Assembly: GCA_018402585.1 (NCBI GenBank) | Contig: JAGYIO010000001.1 | Span: 186,001-250,000, forward strand | Source of the DNA: Chthoniobacterales bacterium | Lineage (GTDB): Bacteria; Verrucomicrobiota; Verrucomicrobiia; Chthoniobacterales; JACTMZ01 | Reading direction: 5' to 3' | Length of the DNA stretch: 64,000 nt | Shown: in pieces, positions 1 through 6,380 of the stretch | Layout of the letters: every line of letters starts with the position of its first letter | Position numbering within the stretch: the stretch's first letter is position 1 | Program-made: the position numbers and the translations under genes | Notes under the pieces: model-generated | Seen by the model: the letters and a program-made list of their open reading frames with translations, nothing else | Told to the model about the DNA's origin: nothing | The model's database searches: none

Positions 1-170
1 AAGACGCCAAGGGCAGCTGGATGCCCGCGGCGTATGCCTACGCCAACCCACGTGCTCTCTTAATCGCGGCAGGCTTTACCGGACTCGCTGGGGCTGGTTT
101 TATCGTCGCATCTTCGCTGGTGGAGCGGCGCCGTCGAGCGGGCCGCCCGGGAAAACCGGCTCAAGACTGA
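1..170 (+). CDS. 3' end of an unidentified membrane-anchored protein
   Basis: An open frame runs in from the left edge and stops at TGA 168-170, leaving 55 codons. The visible tail has one hydrophobic stretch (from ALLIAAG to FIVASSLV), then a basic cluster ERRRR and a short Pro/Gly end. This is the usual shape of a C-terminal membrane anchor with a cytoplasmic positive stop. No family can be named from this fragment. It lies just upstream of the cassette-like TA genes, so it may be the last ordinary gene before the array or itself a cassette gene. Confidence 0.45.
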   Translation, partial: DAKGSWMPAAYAYANPRALLIAAGFTGLAGAGFIVASSLVERRRRAGRPGKPAQD

Positions 171-210
171 ACAGCATTGCTCCGGCCCCGAAGTGCAGTA
201 TGCTAAAACC

Positions 211-429
211 ATGATCGCTCAGTCTGAAATACGGCAGATGTCTTTTCCTGAAAAGGTGGCCTTGCTCGAGACGGTCTGGTCCGAGATCGCTGCAGACCCC
301 GGCCAAGTCGAAGTGCCGCAATGGCACAAAGACATCTTGGACGAGCGTGACCTTGCTCTAAATGAGGGGCGAGCAACGGTCCTCGATTGGGACGAAGCTA
401 AAAGGCAAATCGAGCAGGCCACTCGATGA
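211..429 (+). CDS. Addiction-module antitoxin (PF09720-like)
   Basis: This encodes a 72-residue acidic protein with the layout of the 'putative addiction module component' family. An N-terminal helix (SFPEKVALLETVWSEI) is followed by a linker and the conserved end DERDLALNEGRAT...DWDEAKRQI. Such proteins bind and neutralise a RelE/ParE-type toxin encoded directly downstream, and they repress their own promoter. The stop overlaps the toxin start by four bases (ATGA), so the two are translationally coupled. A GTG at 193 would add six residues. The ATG at 211 is preferred because family members begin close to the first helix. Confidence 0.8.
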   Translation: MIAQSEIRQMSFPEKVALLETVWSEIAADPGQVEVPQWHKDILDERDLALNEGRATVLDWDEAKRQIEQATR

Positions 430-725
430 GGTTGCAAATCCTTGATTCGGCGCGCGACGACCTGATCGACGGATTTTACTTCTACGAAAAGCAAGAGCCC
501 GGGTTGGGCGCTTACTTTCTGACAAGCCTTTACGCCGACATGGAGGCCTTGAAGATATTGTTTGGGATTCATCCGCAGGCGTATCGCGGTTTTCACCGGT
601 CGCTTTCGAACAGATTTCCCTTCGCCATCTACTACACCTACGACCCAGAGGCCGTTATGATTCGCGCTGTGGTGGATTGCCGCCGCAAGCCGTCTTGGAT
701 TCGGCGGCACATTGAAAATGCCTAA
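426..725 (+). CDS. RelE/ParE-family toxin
   Basis: A 99-residue protein with the ParE/RelE fold pattern. It has an N-terminal strand (MRLQILDSARDDL), a helical hairpin with FYFYEKQEPGLG, and C-terminal strands (FPFAIYYTY, then MIRAVVDCRRKPSWI). The C-terminal Arg-rich strand resembles the active region of these toxins, which act on gyrase (ParE) or ribosome-bound mRNA (RelE). The sequence does not settle which target applies. It partners the antitoxin at 211-429. Its stop codon lies inside the GCCTAAC that begins a possible attC site, as expected for a cassette gene. Confidence 0.82.
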   Translation: MRLQILDSARDDLIDGFYFYEKQEPGLGAYFLTSLYADMEALKILFGIHPQAYRGFHRSLSNRFPFAIYYTYDPEAVMIRAVVDCRRKPSWIRRHIENA

Positions 726-779
726 CAAGCCAGGCTAGCCAACCTCGCTGCGCTCGGCGGCTGTCCTCCAGCGTTCGCA
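720..779 (+). other. Possible attC site 1 (weak)
   Basis: GCCTAAC at 720-726 fits the inverse core RYYYAAC, and GTTCGCA at 773-779 could be the matching core. Between them AGGCTAGCC and GGCTGTCCT are roughly complementary. It lacks the shared inner boxes seen in the sites at 1377, 2637, 3346 and 3997, so it is supported mainly by position directly after a TA toxin. Confidence 0.35.
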
Positions 780-802
780 GACAAATATGCACTTTGGCAT
801 GG

Positions 803-817
803 ATGCCTTTTAGGCAT
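803..817. promoter_or_regulatory. Palindromic operator candidate upstream of brnT-like gene
   Basis: ATGCCT-TTT-AGGCAT is a perfect inverted repeat 12 bases before the GTG start of the BrnT-like toxin. TA operons of this type are repressed by the antitoxin or the complex binding such a palindrome. The assignment rests on position and symmetry only. Confidence 0.45.
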
Positions 818-828
818 ACATTGCGAGG

Positions 829-1104
829 GTGGTTTTTGACTGGGGTCCAGAGAAGAATGAAAAAATCAAGAGGGAGCGGGGGATCTCTTTTGAGGAAATC
901 GCTCTGCTGCTTGCTGCCGGGAGTGTCTGGGCAGTCACAAAACACTGGAATACGGAAAAATATCCCAACCAAAGGATTTTTCTCATTCCCATCGATGGTC
1001 GCATTATCGCGGTTCCCTTTGTCCGGGATAAGGACCGATTTTTTCTCAAGACCCCTTTCCCCTCAAGAAAGATGACAAAACTCTACAACGAGGAGCAAAA
1101 ATGA
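829..1104 (+). CDS. BrnT-family toxin
   Basis: A 91-residue protein starting at GTG with the BrnT signature. It begins VFDWGPEKNEKIKRERGISFEEI, has a strand-turn region, and contains RIFLIPIDGRIIAVPFV where the family has its R-x-x-x-x-G core. BrnT is a RelE-fold ribonuclease-type toxin of type II systems. The antitoxin follows with a four-base overlap, so the toxin-first order typical of brnTA is kept. The usual C-terminal 'RIISARxA' strand is altered to RDKDRFFLKTPF, so this may be a divergent BrnT. Confidence 0.75.
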   Translation: MVFDWGPEKNEKIKRERGISFEEIALLLAAGSVWAVTKHWNTEKYPNQRIFLIPIDGRIIAVPFVRDKDRFFLKTPFPSRKMTKLYNEEQK

Positions 1105-1376
1105 AACCAACCACTGAGGCAGAAGAAAAAGAAATCGCAGACGCCCTTGAGCGCGGAGTTATCGAGTTTGAGAAACCCTCTCGTAAACTCCTCTCCGATT
1201 TGAAGAGGGCTTCGGAGAATACATTCAAGAAAGACAGAAGAATCAACGTGCGCCTGAGCAGTCATGATTTGCTTGGCATCCAGAGAAAGGCCCTCAAAAA
1301 AGGTCTTCCCTACCAAGCGCTGATTTCCGGTTTGATCCACCAGTATGTTGAGGGAGAACTCTTGGAAAAATCATAA
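1101..1376 (+). CDS. CopG-type antitoxin partner of BrnT
   Basis: A 91-residue protein whose N-terminal half is acidic (TEAEEKEIADALERG). Its C-terminal half, KDRRINVRLSSHDLLGIQRKALKKGLPYQALIS in essence, is a ribbon-helix-helix DNA-binding unit of the CopG-antitoxin family. These proteins wrap the BrnT-like toxin with one part and repress the operon with the RHH dimer. The gene overlaps the toxin stop by four bases, and its own stop is directly followed by the attC-like site at 1377. Confidence 0.8.
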   Translation: MKPTTEAEEKEIADALERGVIEFEKPSRKLLSDLKRASENTFKKDRRINVRLSSHDLLGIQRKALKKGLPYQALISGLIHQYVEGELLEKS

Positions 1377-1493
1377 TGCGAACAAACCGATGGACCCGAC
1401 TGCCATGCCTGAAGTGGCACTTTTGGCACGTCGCCTGCGGGGCAGGCTTTGGTGCTAAAAGCGAATAGCCGCAGGTCATCGCGGACGTTCGGC
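1377..1493 (+). other. attC-like recombination site 2
   Basis: The element starts TGCGAAC (inverse core, AAC conserved) and ends GTTCGGC (core, GTT conserved). Inside, CCGATGGACCCGACTGCC faces GCCGCAGGTCATCGCGG as imperfect inverted arms around a variable centre. The same arms in the same order recur at 2637, 3346 and 3997. Length of 117 bases, placement just after a stop codon and imperfect dyad with bulges are the hallmarks of integron attC sites. Confidence 0.72.
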
Positions 1494-1521
1494 AGAAAAC
1501 TGCGGCTTGACGCTGTCGCGA

Positions 1522-1540
1522 GTATGATATATCGTCATAC
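1522..1540. promoter_or_regulatory. Operator candidate for RHH-PemK pair
   Basis: GTATGA and TCATAC form an inverted repeat over 1522-1540, six bases before the antitoxin start codon. A TTGACG lies upstream at about 1507, so the palindrome would cover the -10 region. This is the expected place for autorepression by a ribbon-helix-helix antitoxin. Confidence 0.5.
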
Positions 1541-1545
1541 CCACT

Positions 1546-1788
1546 ATGAGCGTTGCTAAAATCGCGATCACCATGGAAGTGGGGTTGGTCGAGCAAGTCG
1601 ATCGGCTCGTGCGGGAGCATGTTTATCCCAACCGGAGCCGGGCGATTCAGGACGCCGTGGCCGACCGGTTGCGGCGCATGGATCGAGGGCGGTTGGCTCG
1701 CGAGTGCGCCAAGCTTGACCCCAAGTTCGAGCAGGCTCTTGCCGAAGAGGGGATGGGTTCGGAGATCGCGCAATGGCCCGAATATTGA
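1546..1788 (+). CDS. Ribbon-helix-helix antitoxin of a PemK/MazF module
   Basis: An 80-residue protein. Its first half, beginning [20 protein letters not shown] and continuing with [10 protein letters not shown], is a typical RHH DNA-binding domain. The acidic second half ([18 protein letters not shown]) would bind the toxin. It overlaps the downstream toxin gene by 16 bases. A palindrome directly upstream is a likely autoregulatory operator. The pairing with a PemK-type endoribonuclease is common in chromosomal TA loci. Confidence 0.85.
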   Translation: MSVAKIAITMEVGLVEQVDRLVREHVYPNRSRAIQDAVADRLRRMDRGRLARECAKLDPKFEQALAEEGMGSEIAQWPEY

Positions 1789-2117
1789 GGGGCGACATTG
1801 TCTGGACCGACCTCGAGCCGACGCGCGGCAACGAGCAAGCCGGACAGCGTCCGGTCTTGATCCTGAGCGAAGATGTTTTCAACGACCGGTCGGGAACGGT
1901 CATTGCCATCGCTTTGACCAGCCAGCCGCAAAAAGCCAGTTTTCCTCTCACCTTGGAATTGCTCGAGACGAAACTGCCGAAGCGATCTTGGGCCAAGATC
2001 AGCCAGGTCCGGACGCTTTCCGTGCAGCGCCTTAAAAAGAAGATCGGCAAAGCCTCAGCGGGGGAGATGGACCAGATTGTCGAAGGTTTGAACGAACTTA
2101 TCGGCGGGACAGGCTGA
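1773..2117 (+). CDS. PemK/MazF-family endoribonuclease toxin
   Basis: A 114-residue protein with the family start [27 protein letters not shown], which carries the conserved R-G-D/W and the EQ-G-RP-V motifs. The second half contains the ISQVRTLS strand and a C-terminal helix ending in a dimerisation-type segment. MazF/PemK toxins cut single-stranded mRNA at short sequences. Length and all core motifs are intact, so the toxin is probably functional. It is coupled to the RHH antitoxin by overlap. Confidence 0.9.
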   Translation: MARILRGDIVWTDLEPTRGNEQAGQRPVLILSEDVFNDRSGTVIAIALTSQPQKASFPLTLELLETKLPKRSWAKISQVRTLSVQRLKKKIGKASAGEMDQIVEGLNELIGGTG

Positions 2118-2143
2118 GCCTTGGAGGTACTCGCTGTAGTGCC

Positions 2144-2533
2144 ATGAGCCTGCCTTATTCCGGAACTGCAAGCAGGATTGTGAGCATACTTGTTCTCCTC
2201 GTGCCCCTATCCTTGGGAGTTATCCGAGGCATATTTCCGCAGTCAGGCTGGGTAATTCTTTTTGCTGCCGTGTCGGGGCTAGCTGCGTGGTGCAGTCTTC
2301 ACTTTGCGATTCTCATCAACGTCTGGAGCCAAACCTTGTCTGGCATGAATGGTGCGGGTGGACTGGGGAGTAACGGTGCGGCCAACCCCTTTGCATCGTT
2401 TTTTAGATGGCTTCCGGGAGTCGCGCTCTTCTTCGTGAGCCTATTCGTGACATTCGCGTTGTTCAGATGGCTTCCCAATAAACTGAAAGAAGCGAACAGG
2501 CCGTGGGATGCAACCGGCAGCACCACTCGTTGA
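2144..2533 (+). CDS. Small membrane protein, cassette-borne, unknown function
   Basis: A 129-residue hydrophobic protein with about three membrane segments: near residues 10-27, 35-55 and 90-110. A Gly/Asn/Ser-rich loop (MNGAGGLGSNGAANP) separates the second and third. No family is recognised. It starts 26 bases after the PemK gene with no attC between them, so both genes would belong to the same cassette. Its end overlaps a short second frame at 2508. Confidence 0.5.
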   Translation: MSLPYSGTASRIVSILVLLVPLSLGVIRGIFPQSGWVILFAAVSGLAAWCSLHFAILINVWSQTLSGMNGAGGLGSNGAANPFASFFRWLPGVALFFVSLFVTFALFRWLPNKLKEANRPWDATGSTTR

Positions 2534-2636
2534 ACTTGGGCTTCTACACCGCCGGTGCATCCGCCTGCCGGAAGCAGATTTTCAGAAGGTCAAGAGCGCG
2601 TTCGAATGGCTATTTGACATCGACGCCAAAAAATAA
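2508..2636 (+). CDS. Short hypothetical ORF (42 aa) or gene remnant
   Basis: An ATG at 2508 opens a 42-codon frame that overlaps the preceding membrane-protein gene by 26 bases and stops with TAA at 2634-2636, right at the attC-like site. The product is mixed in composition and ends AFEWLFDIDAKK, which looks like a natural C-terminal helix. It may be a tiny cassette gene, or the tail of a larger gene whose 5' part was replaced. No homologue is recognised. Confidence 0.3.
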   Translation: MQPAAPLVELGLLHRRCIRLPEADFQKVKSAFEWLFDIDAKK

Positions 2637-2750
2637 TGCGAACCGGGCGATCCAGCTGATCCCCATCCCTTCGTCACTTCTCTCACACGTCCTGCTTGCA
2701 CATGCTGTGCGCCAGCAGCGATTGCGTATCGGTCATCGCGGACGTGAGCA
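2637..2750 (+). other. attC-like recombination site 3
   Basis: TGCGAAC at 2637-2643 is followed by CGGGCGATCCAGCTGATCCCC. The right arm is GTATCGGTCATCGCGGAC, almost identical to the right arm of the 1377 site (GGTCATCGCGGAC). The terminal core reads GTGAGCA instead of GTTxxxx, so the conserved GTT is changed. Position directly after a stop and before a fresh TA operon supports an attC origin with a damaged core. Confidence 0.62.
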
Positions 2751-2794
2751 AAAAAACACTGGCGTGATCGCGAGTGCTACTATAGTGTCACTCC

Positions 2795-3052
2795 ATGCGA
2801 ACCGAACTCGTAACAACGCTCAAGCGCAAGGCGACCGACATCATATCCCAGCTGGCCGGTGACCAGGAGCCCGTGCTGATCACGCAGCATGGACTCCCTG
2901 CTGCCTATCTCATCGATGTGCAGATGTATGAGGGCATGCAGAGCAGATTGACGCTCTTGGAGGGTATCGCTCGCGGTGAGAAAGCCATTCTCGAGAAGCG
3001 CGTTCTTTCCCACAGGGAGGCAAAGCAGAGGATGGCACGATGGCTCGCATAA
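2795..3052 (+). CDS. Phd/YefM-family antitoxin
   Basis: An 85-residue protein of Phd/YefM type. The N-terminal dimer and DNA-binding part reads LKRKATDIISQLAGDQEPVLITQHGLPAAYLID, matching the family's 'I-x-x-G-x-P-A-A' strand. The C-terminal part would be the toxin-binding tail and ends REAKQRMARWLA. The gene overlaps the ParE toxin by 13 bases. A short dyad AGTG/CACT around a TACTAT box just upstream of the ATG is a likely combined promoter and operator. Confidence 0.85.
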   Translation: MRTELVTTLKRKATDIISQLAGDQEPVLITQHGLPAAYLIDVQMYEGMQSRLTLLEGIARGEKAILEKRVLSHREAKQRMARWLA

Positions 3053-3351
3053 TCTGGACTGAACCCGCCCTCCAAGATCTTGACGAGGTCGCAGACTACA
3101 TTTCACTCGATAAGCCGGCAGCTGCCAGCCGATTTGTTCAGCGAGTATTTGAGCGAATCGAACAACTTGCGAGCCAGCCAAAGAGTGGGTCAGTGCCCGC
3201 CGAACTCAAAGGCACACAGTATCGCCAGCTTGTCATTCCGCCCGTTCGTATCTTCTATCGCGCAAAGAATGAGGTTGTTTACATCGTCTACGTCATGCGG
3301 GGTGAAAGGCTTTTTCGGAATGACGACTTGCTTGAAAGAGATATGGGCTAA
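3040..3351 (+). CDS. ParE/RelE-family toxin
   Basis: A 103-residue protein that follows the ParE consensus closely. It begins with IIWTEPALQDLDEVADYI, continues with a SRFVQRVFERIEQLASQP helix, and ends in strands VRIFYRAKNEVVYIVYVMRGER. ParE toxins poison DNA gyrase, whereas RelE relatives cleave mRNA. The helix pattern here favours ParE. Its last codons GGC-TAA form the inverse core of the attC-like site at 3346, so gene and recombination site share bases. Confidence 0.88.
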   Translation: MARIIWTEPALQDLDEVADYISLDKPAAASRFVQRVFERIEQLASQPKSGSVPAELKGTQYRQLVIPPVRIFYRAKNEVVYIVYVMRGERLFRNDDLLERDMG

Positions 3352-3436
3352 CGGGCCGATGGGCTGAATCACCATGCCTGCGGAGCTGGCTCGGATGCCG
3401 AAAGCAAGTGGTGATCCGTCATCGGGGGCGTTCTGC
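3346..3436 (+). other. attC-like recombination site 4
   Basis: GGCTAAC at 3346-3352 begins the element and GTTCTGC at 3430-3436 ends it. The arms CCGATGGGCTGAATCACC and GGTGATCCGTCATCGG are complementary except for one extra base and two mismatches. This is the best-paired copy in the array and has the unpaired base that gives attC hairpins their polarity. Length is 91 bases. Confidence 0.75.
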
Positions 3437-3489
3437 AGTTGGCAGATATATCACTTGACGCGACGGACGTTATAACGCACGCTTTCCGT

Positions 3490-3732
3490 ATGCAGACGGT
3501 CACAGCGACAACGGCACGATCCATGATCTACAAGCTTCTTGATGATGCTTCGGATTCTCACGAGCCGATTCAGATCACAGGCAAGCGCTCCAATGCTGTT
3601 CTCGTTGCTGAGGACGACTGGCGGGCCATTCAGGAAAGTCTGTATCTGGTCTCGATTCCGGGCATGAGGGAATCCATTCGTGCCGGACTCGCCGCCCCAG
3701 TTGCGGCATGTGCCAAAAAACTTGATTGGTGA
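3490..3732 (+). CDS. YefM-type antitoxin
   Basis: An 80-residue protein starting MQTVTATTARSMIYKLLDD, the classical YefM N-terminus, followed by EPIQITGKRSNAVLVAEDDW, the conserved core strand and the DW helix. The start at 3490 is chosen because family members begin at this 'MxTVTATxAR' motif. An upstream start would add unrelated residues read from the attC region. The C-terminal GMRESIRAGLAAP segment is the toxin-binding arm. It overlaps the downstream toxin gene by four bases. Confidence 0.88.
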   Translation: MQTVTATTARSMIYKLLDDASDSHEPIQITGKRSNAVLVAEDDWRAIQESLYLVSIPGMRESIRAGLAAPVAACAKKLDW

Positions 3733-3992
3733 AATACCTTCTTGTCTTTACCAAGCAAGCGCAAAAGGACGCCAAGAAACTTGCCAGCGCTGGGCTGAAG
3801 CCGAAGGCGCAATCCTTATTGGATATTCTGGCCAACGATCCTTTCCAGAATCCTCCCCCCTACGAGAAGCTCATCGGCGATCTTGCCGGTGCCTACTCCC
3901 GAAGAATCAATATTCAGCACAGACTTGTCTACCAAGTGCTCAAGACGGAGCGAGTAGTGAAGGTGCTGCGATTGTGGACCCATTACCAATAG
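3729..3992 (+). CDS. Txe/YoeB-family mRNA interferase
   Basis: An 87-residue protein with the YoeB signature at its end: AGAYSRRINIQHRLVYQV, then VLRLWTHYQ, where the canonical form is 'RRIxxxHRLVY...HY'. The terminal His-Tyr and the Arg residues are those used for mRNA cleavage on the ribosome, so the toxin looks intact. The GTG start at 3729 overlaps the YefM stop. A TTG one codon earlier is also possible. A yefM-yoeB type pair is the textbook combination. Confidence 0.9.
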   Translation: MKYLLVFTKQAQKDAKKLASAGLKPKAQSLLDILANDPFQNPPPYEKLIGDLAGAYSRRINIQHRLVYQVLKTERVVKVLRLWTHYQ

Positions 3993-3996
3993 GAAA

Positions 3997-4122
3997 CGCG
4001 AACAGAGCGATGGGCCGAATCACCATGCCTTCGGGACTTTCGGCATACCTCCTGCTGATTCCGCTTCGCGGGCAGGAGCCGTGCCAAAAGCACGTGATGA
4101 TCGGTCATCTTGGACCTTCGCA
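3997..4122 (+). other. attC-like recombination site 5 (last of the array)
   Basis: CGCGAAC at 3997-4003 begins the element, followed by GCGATGGGCCGAATCACC. The right side carries GTGATGATCGGTCATC and ends GGACCTTCGCA. The arms match those of the 3346 site, with a one-base bulge. The final core reads CTTCGCA, so the conserved G of GTT is lost. Its centre also holds a CCTGC/GCAGG hairpin. No further TA gene follows; a minus-strand chromosomal gene starts the next region. Confidence 0.65.
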
Positions 4123-4274
4123 CATCGAGGATGCGACCAGAGATTCTCTTGGTCATAACGATGCAGTTGAAGACGTGCCCCGGACGCGGCTAGGCTCGGT
4201 TTGTCCAGAGGGGTCGCGCGAAAGGGTTATGGCGCCAGCGGACCTTAACGAGATAGGACGGTGTTCCAGCGCTG
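4123..4274. other. Intergenic boundary between cassette array and core genes
   Basis: I see no gene, clear hairpin or repeat here. It separates the last attC-like site from the stop of the convergent M29 peptidase gene and therefore marks the right edge of the accessory block. Confidence 0.5.
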
Positions 4275-5387
4275 CTACCTCGCCCGCTCCGGGTTGAGCG
4301 ATTTTAGCTCCGGCGGGACAAAGATGCCGTCTTTGCGGATCAGTTTTCCGTCGAACCAAACTTCCCCGCCCCCGTAGTCGGCGCGCTGGATGCAGACCAT
4401 GTCCCAATGGACTTGGCTGCGGTTGCCGTTGCCGCCGACTTCATAGGCTTGGCCCGGGGTGAAGTGGAAGGACCCGGCAATCTTCTCGTCGAAGAGAATG
4501 TCGCGGATGGGATGAAGAATGTGCGGATTAAACCCGAGCGAGAACTCGCCGATGAAACGGGCGCCGGCATCGGCATCGAGAATGGCATTCAGCTTCGACG
4601 TATTCCGGCCGGCCGCGCCACCGTTGATCCGACCCTGCTTGAATTCGAGGGCGATATCCTCGAAGGCGGTGCCGTGGTAGATGGTGGGAACATTGAAGCG
4701 GACCCTGCCTTCGACGCTGCGTTTGACCGGCGCGGTGAAAACTTCCCCGTCGGGAATGTTCCGGTCGCCGCCGCAAATGACCGAACCGATATCTTTGATG
4801 CTGAAACGCAGGTCGGTGTCCGGCCCTTTGATCTCCACTCTGTCGGTCGCGTCCATCAGCGCCTTGAGCACTTCCATGCCTTTGCGCAATTTTCCGTAGT
4901 CCAGCGTGCAGACCCGGAAGTAATAGTCCTCGAAAGCCTCCGTGCTCATCTGCGCCTGCTGCGCCATGGAGGGTGAAGGCCATCGCAACACGACCCAGCG
5001 GGTCTTGTTGATGCGGTGATTCATGACCGGACGCATCGTCGCGGCGATCATCTTGAGTTTGTCCGCCGGCACGTCGCTCATTTCGGTCGCGTTGTCGCTG
5101 CCGCGAATCGCGATGTAAGCGTCCATCTTCTTCATCCGCGCCATCTCGACCTCGGCCGACAGACCGATCTGCGGGCCCGTTGCCCCGATGGCCATTTCGC
5201 GGGAAACGCGGCTGTGCTGGAGCTGGGTGAACGGGAGGGCCTTGGCTTTGCGCACCGCGCGGATCAGGGCGATGACCATGGCATCGGGCACATCGGAGAC
5301 ATCGATGAGCACTTTGTCTCCAGGCTGGAGAGCGGTGGAATGTTTGGTCAAAACCTCGGCCAGCCGATCGTAACGCGCGTCTGTCAT
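4275..5387 (-). CDS. M29-family aminopeptidase
   Basis: A 370-residue protein of the thermophilic aminopeptidase (AmpS/PepS, M29) family, which removes N-terminal residues with two metal ions. The ligand motifs are visible: GEVFTAP and [10 protein letters not shown] each supply a Glu, [12 protein letters not shown] a His, and SQVHWDMV the His and Asp near the C-terminus. Length fits the family (about 370-410). There is no signal peptide, so it acts in the cytoplasm. It is the last gene of a minus-strand block and converges on the cassette array. Confidence 0.9.
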   Translation of the reverse strand: MTDARYDRLAEVLTKHSTALQPGDKVLIDVSDVPDAMVIALIRAVRKAKALPFTQLQHSRVSREMAIGATGPQIGLSAEVEMARMKKMDAYIAIRGSDNATEMSDVPADKLKMIAATMRPVMNHRINKTRWVVLRWPSPSMAQQAQMSTEAFEDYYFRVCTLDYGKLRKGMEVLKALMDATDRVEIKGPDTDLRFSIKDIGSVICGGDRNIPDGEVFTAPVKRSVEGRVRFNVPTIYHGTAFEDIALEFKQGRINGGAAGRNTSKLNAILDADAGARFIGEFSLGFNPHILHPIRDILFDEKIAGSFHFTPGQAYEVGGNGNRSQVHWDMVCIQRADYGGGEVWFDGKLIRKDGIFVPPELKSLNPERAR

Positions 5388-5444
5388 CAGGACTTTATGC
5401 CCGACCGCAGCGCTCGGGGCAACGCGGGAAGCAAGGGCCGGGAG

Positions 5445-6380
5445 TCAGCGGACCGCTTGGAGCGAGGACAAGGCGATCCGAAAAAGCTGGCCGTCTTCGT
5501 TGGCAATGACCAGCGCATCATTGCCTTCCCAGGCCGCCGCCTCGGCCTGCCAGGCGAAAATCGGGGTCCGGCGGACGCTCCCGTTCTTGGTGAAAATACT
5601 GCCCGAGGCCCGGTCGTAGGGGAAAACCCAGAGGGCGGTGTAAGTAAGGACGGCGACCAGCTTGCCGTCCGGCGAGGTATCGGCCGCCGTGACCATTCCG
5701 CCGATGTCAAACGAGCCAACCAGCCGCAACGGATTGGAGCGGGTGGTGGATTCACCGTCCAACCGGTAAAGGCGCGTGCGGTTGTCACTGCGGTGTTTGG
5801 TCAGGAAGTAGATCTGGCCGCCGGCGGAGAAAACCGCCTCGCAATCGTAGTCCGGGGAATCGCCCTTCTGGTCTTCATAGTGGACGCGCAAGGTCCGGGT
5901 TGGCCGGACCGAGACAGCACCCGGCTTGGGTTCGTTCACAAAATGAAGCATGAGCTGCTTGCGGCGGCCGCGATTGTTGCCCACATCGGCGATGATGAGA
6001 CTTCCGCGGTCATCCAGCGCGATGTCCTCCCAATCGTTGTTCTTGCAACCCTCGATGCGCACCGCACCCGTCCAACCGCGGGCCAGCTTGCCGTTGGCCG
6101 TGACCGGGACGATGGAAGCACCGCTGCCGCCATCCCCATGGGCCCAAAACACGCCATTGTATCGCAGGCTGTGGACCAGCCCGGAACACTCGGTGACGAG
6201 GGCCGGACTGATCTGGCCGTCGGGCTTGAGGAAGCGCAGCGCGCTGAACGGGAATTGCGCGGAAACCGGCAAGGTGAGCAACAGCTGGAGGGCGAGCGTC
6301 CCCGCGAGCCGCCGGGAAAGAACCTTCCCCCACCTCACAGCAACCGGGAAGGGCGGCCTGGCAAAAGCGGGATCGCTCAT
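5445..6380 (-). CDS. Exported beta-propeller-like protein, unknown function
   Basis: A 311-residue protein with an N-terminal signal peptide (LAGTLALQLLLTLPVSA, cleavage before QFPFS). The mature part has repeated strand patterns such as GLVHSLRYNGVFWAHGDGG, NDWEDIALDDRGSLIIADVGNN and DYDCEAVFS. These resemble propeller proteins related to phytase-like or esterase-like domains; the WED(I/L)A and DVGDN-like motifs are typical. The substrate is unknown. The chosen ATG overlaps the stop of proS (TGATG), which indicates coupled translation. An upstream in-frame extension would overlap proS coding and is not favoured. Confidence 0.65.
   Translation of the reverse strand: MSDPAFARPPFPVAVRWGKVLSRRLAGTLALQLLLTLPVSAQFPFSALRFLKPDGQISPALVTECSGLVHSLRYNGVFWAHGDGGSGASIVPVTANGKLARGWTGAVRIEGCKNNDWEDIALDDRGSLIIADVGNNRGRRKQLMLHFVNEPKPGAVSVRPTRTLRVHYEDQKGDSPDYDCEAVFSAGGQIYFLTKHRSDNRTRLYRLDGESTTRSNPLRLVGSFDIGGMVTAADTSPDGKLVAVLTYTALWVFPYDRASGSIFTKNGSVRRTPIFAWQAEAAAWEGNDALVIANEDGQLFRIALSSLQAVR

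Noticed and set aside
2503-2862. 119-codon plus-strand frame through the 2637 site
   Set aside because: It runs through the attC-like site and into the YefM gene in a different frame. The translation is unlike any protein family.
1-4122. An integrase gene (intI) or attI site for the cassette array
   Set aside because: I looked on both strands in this window and found no tyrosine-recombinase frame. If present it must lie to the left of position 1.
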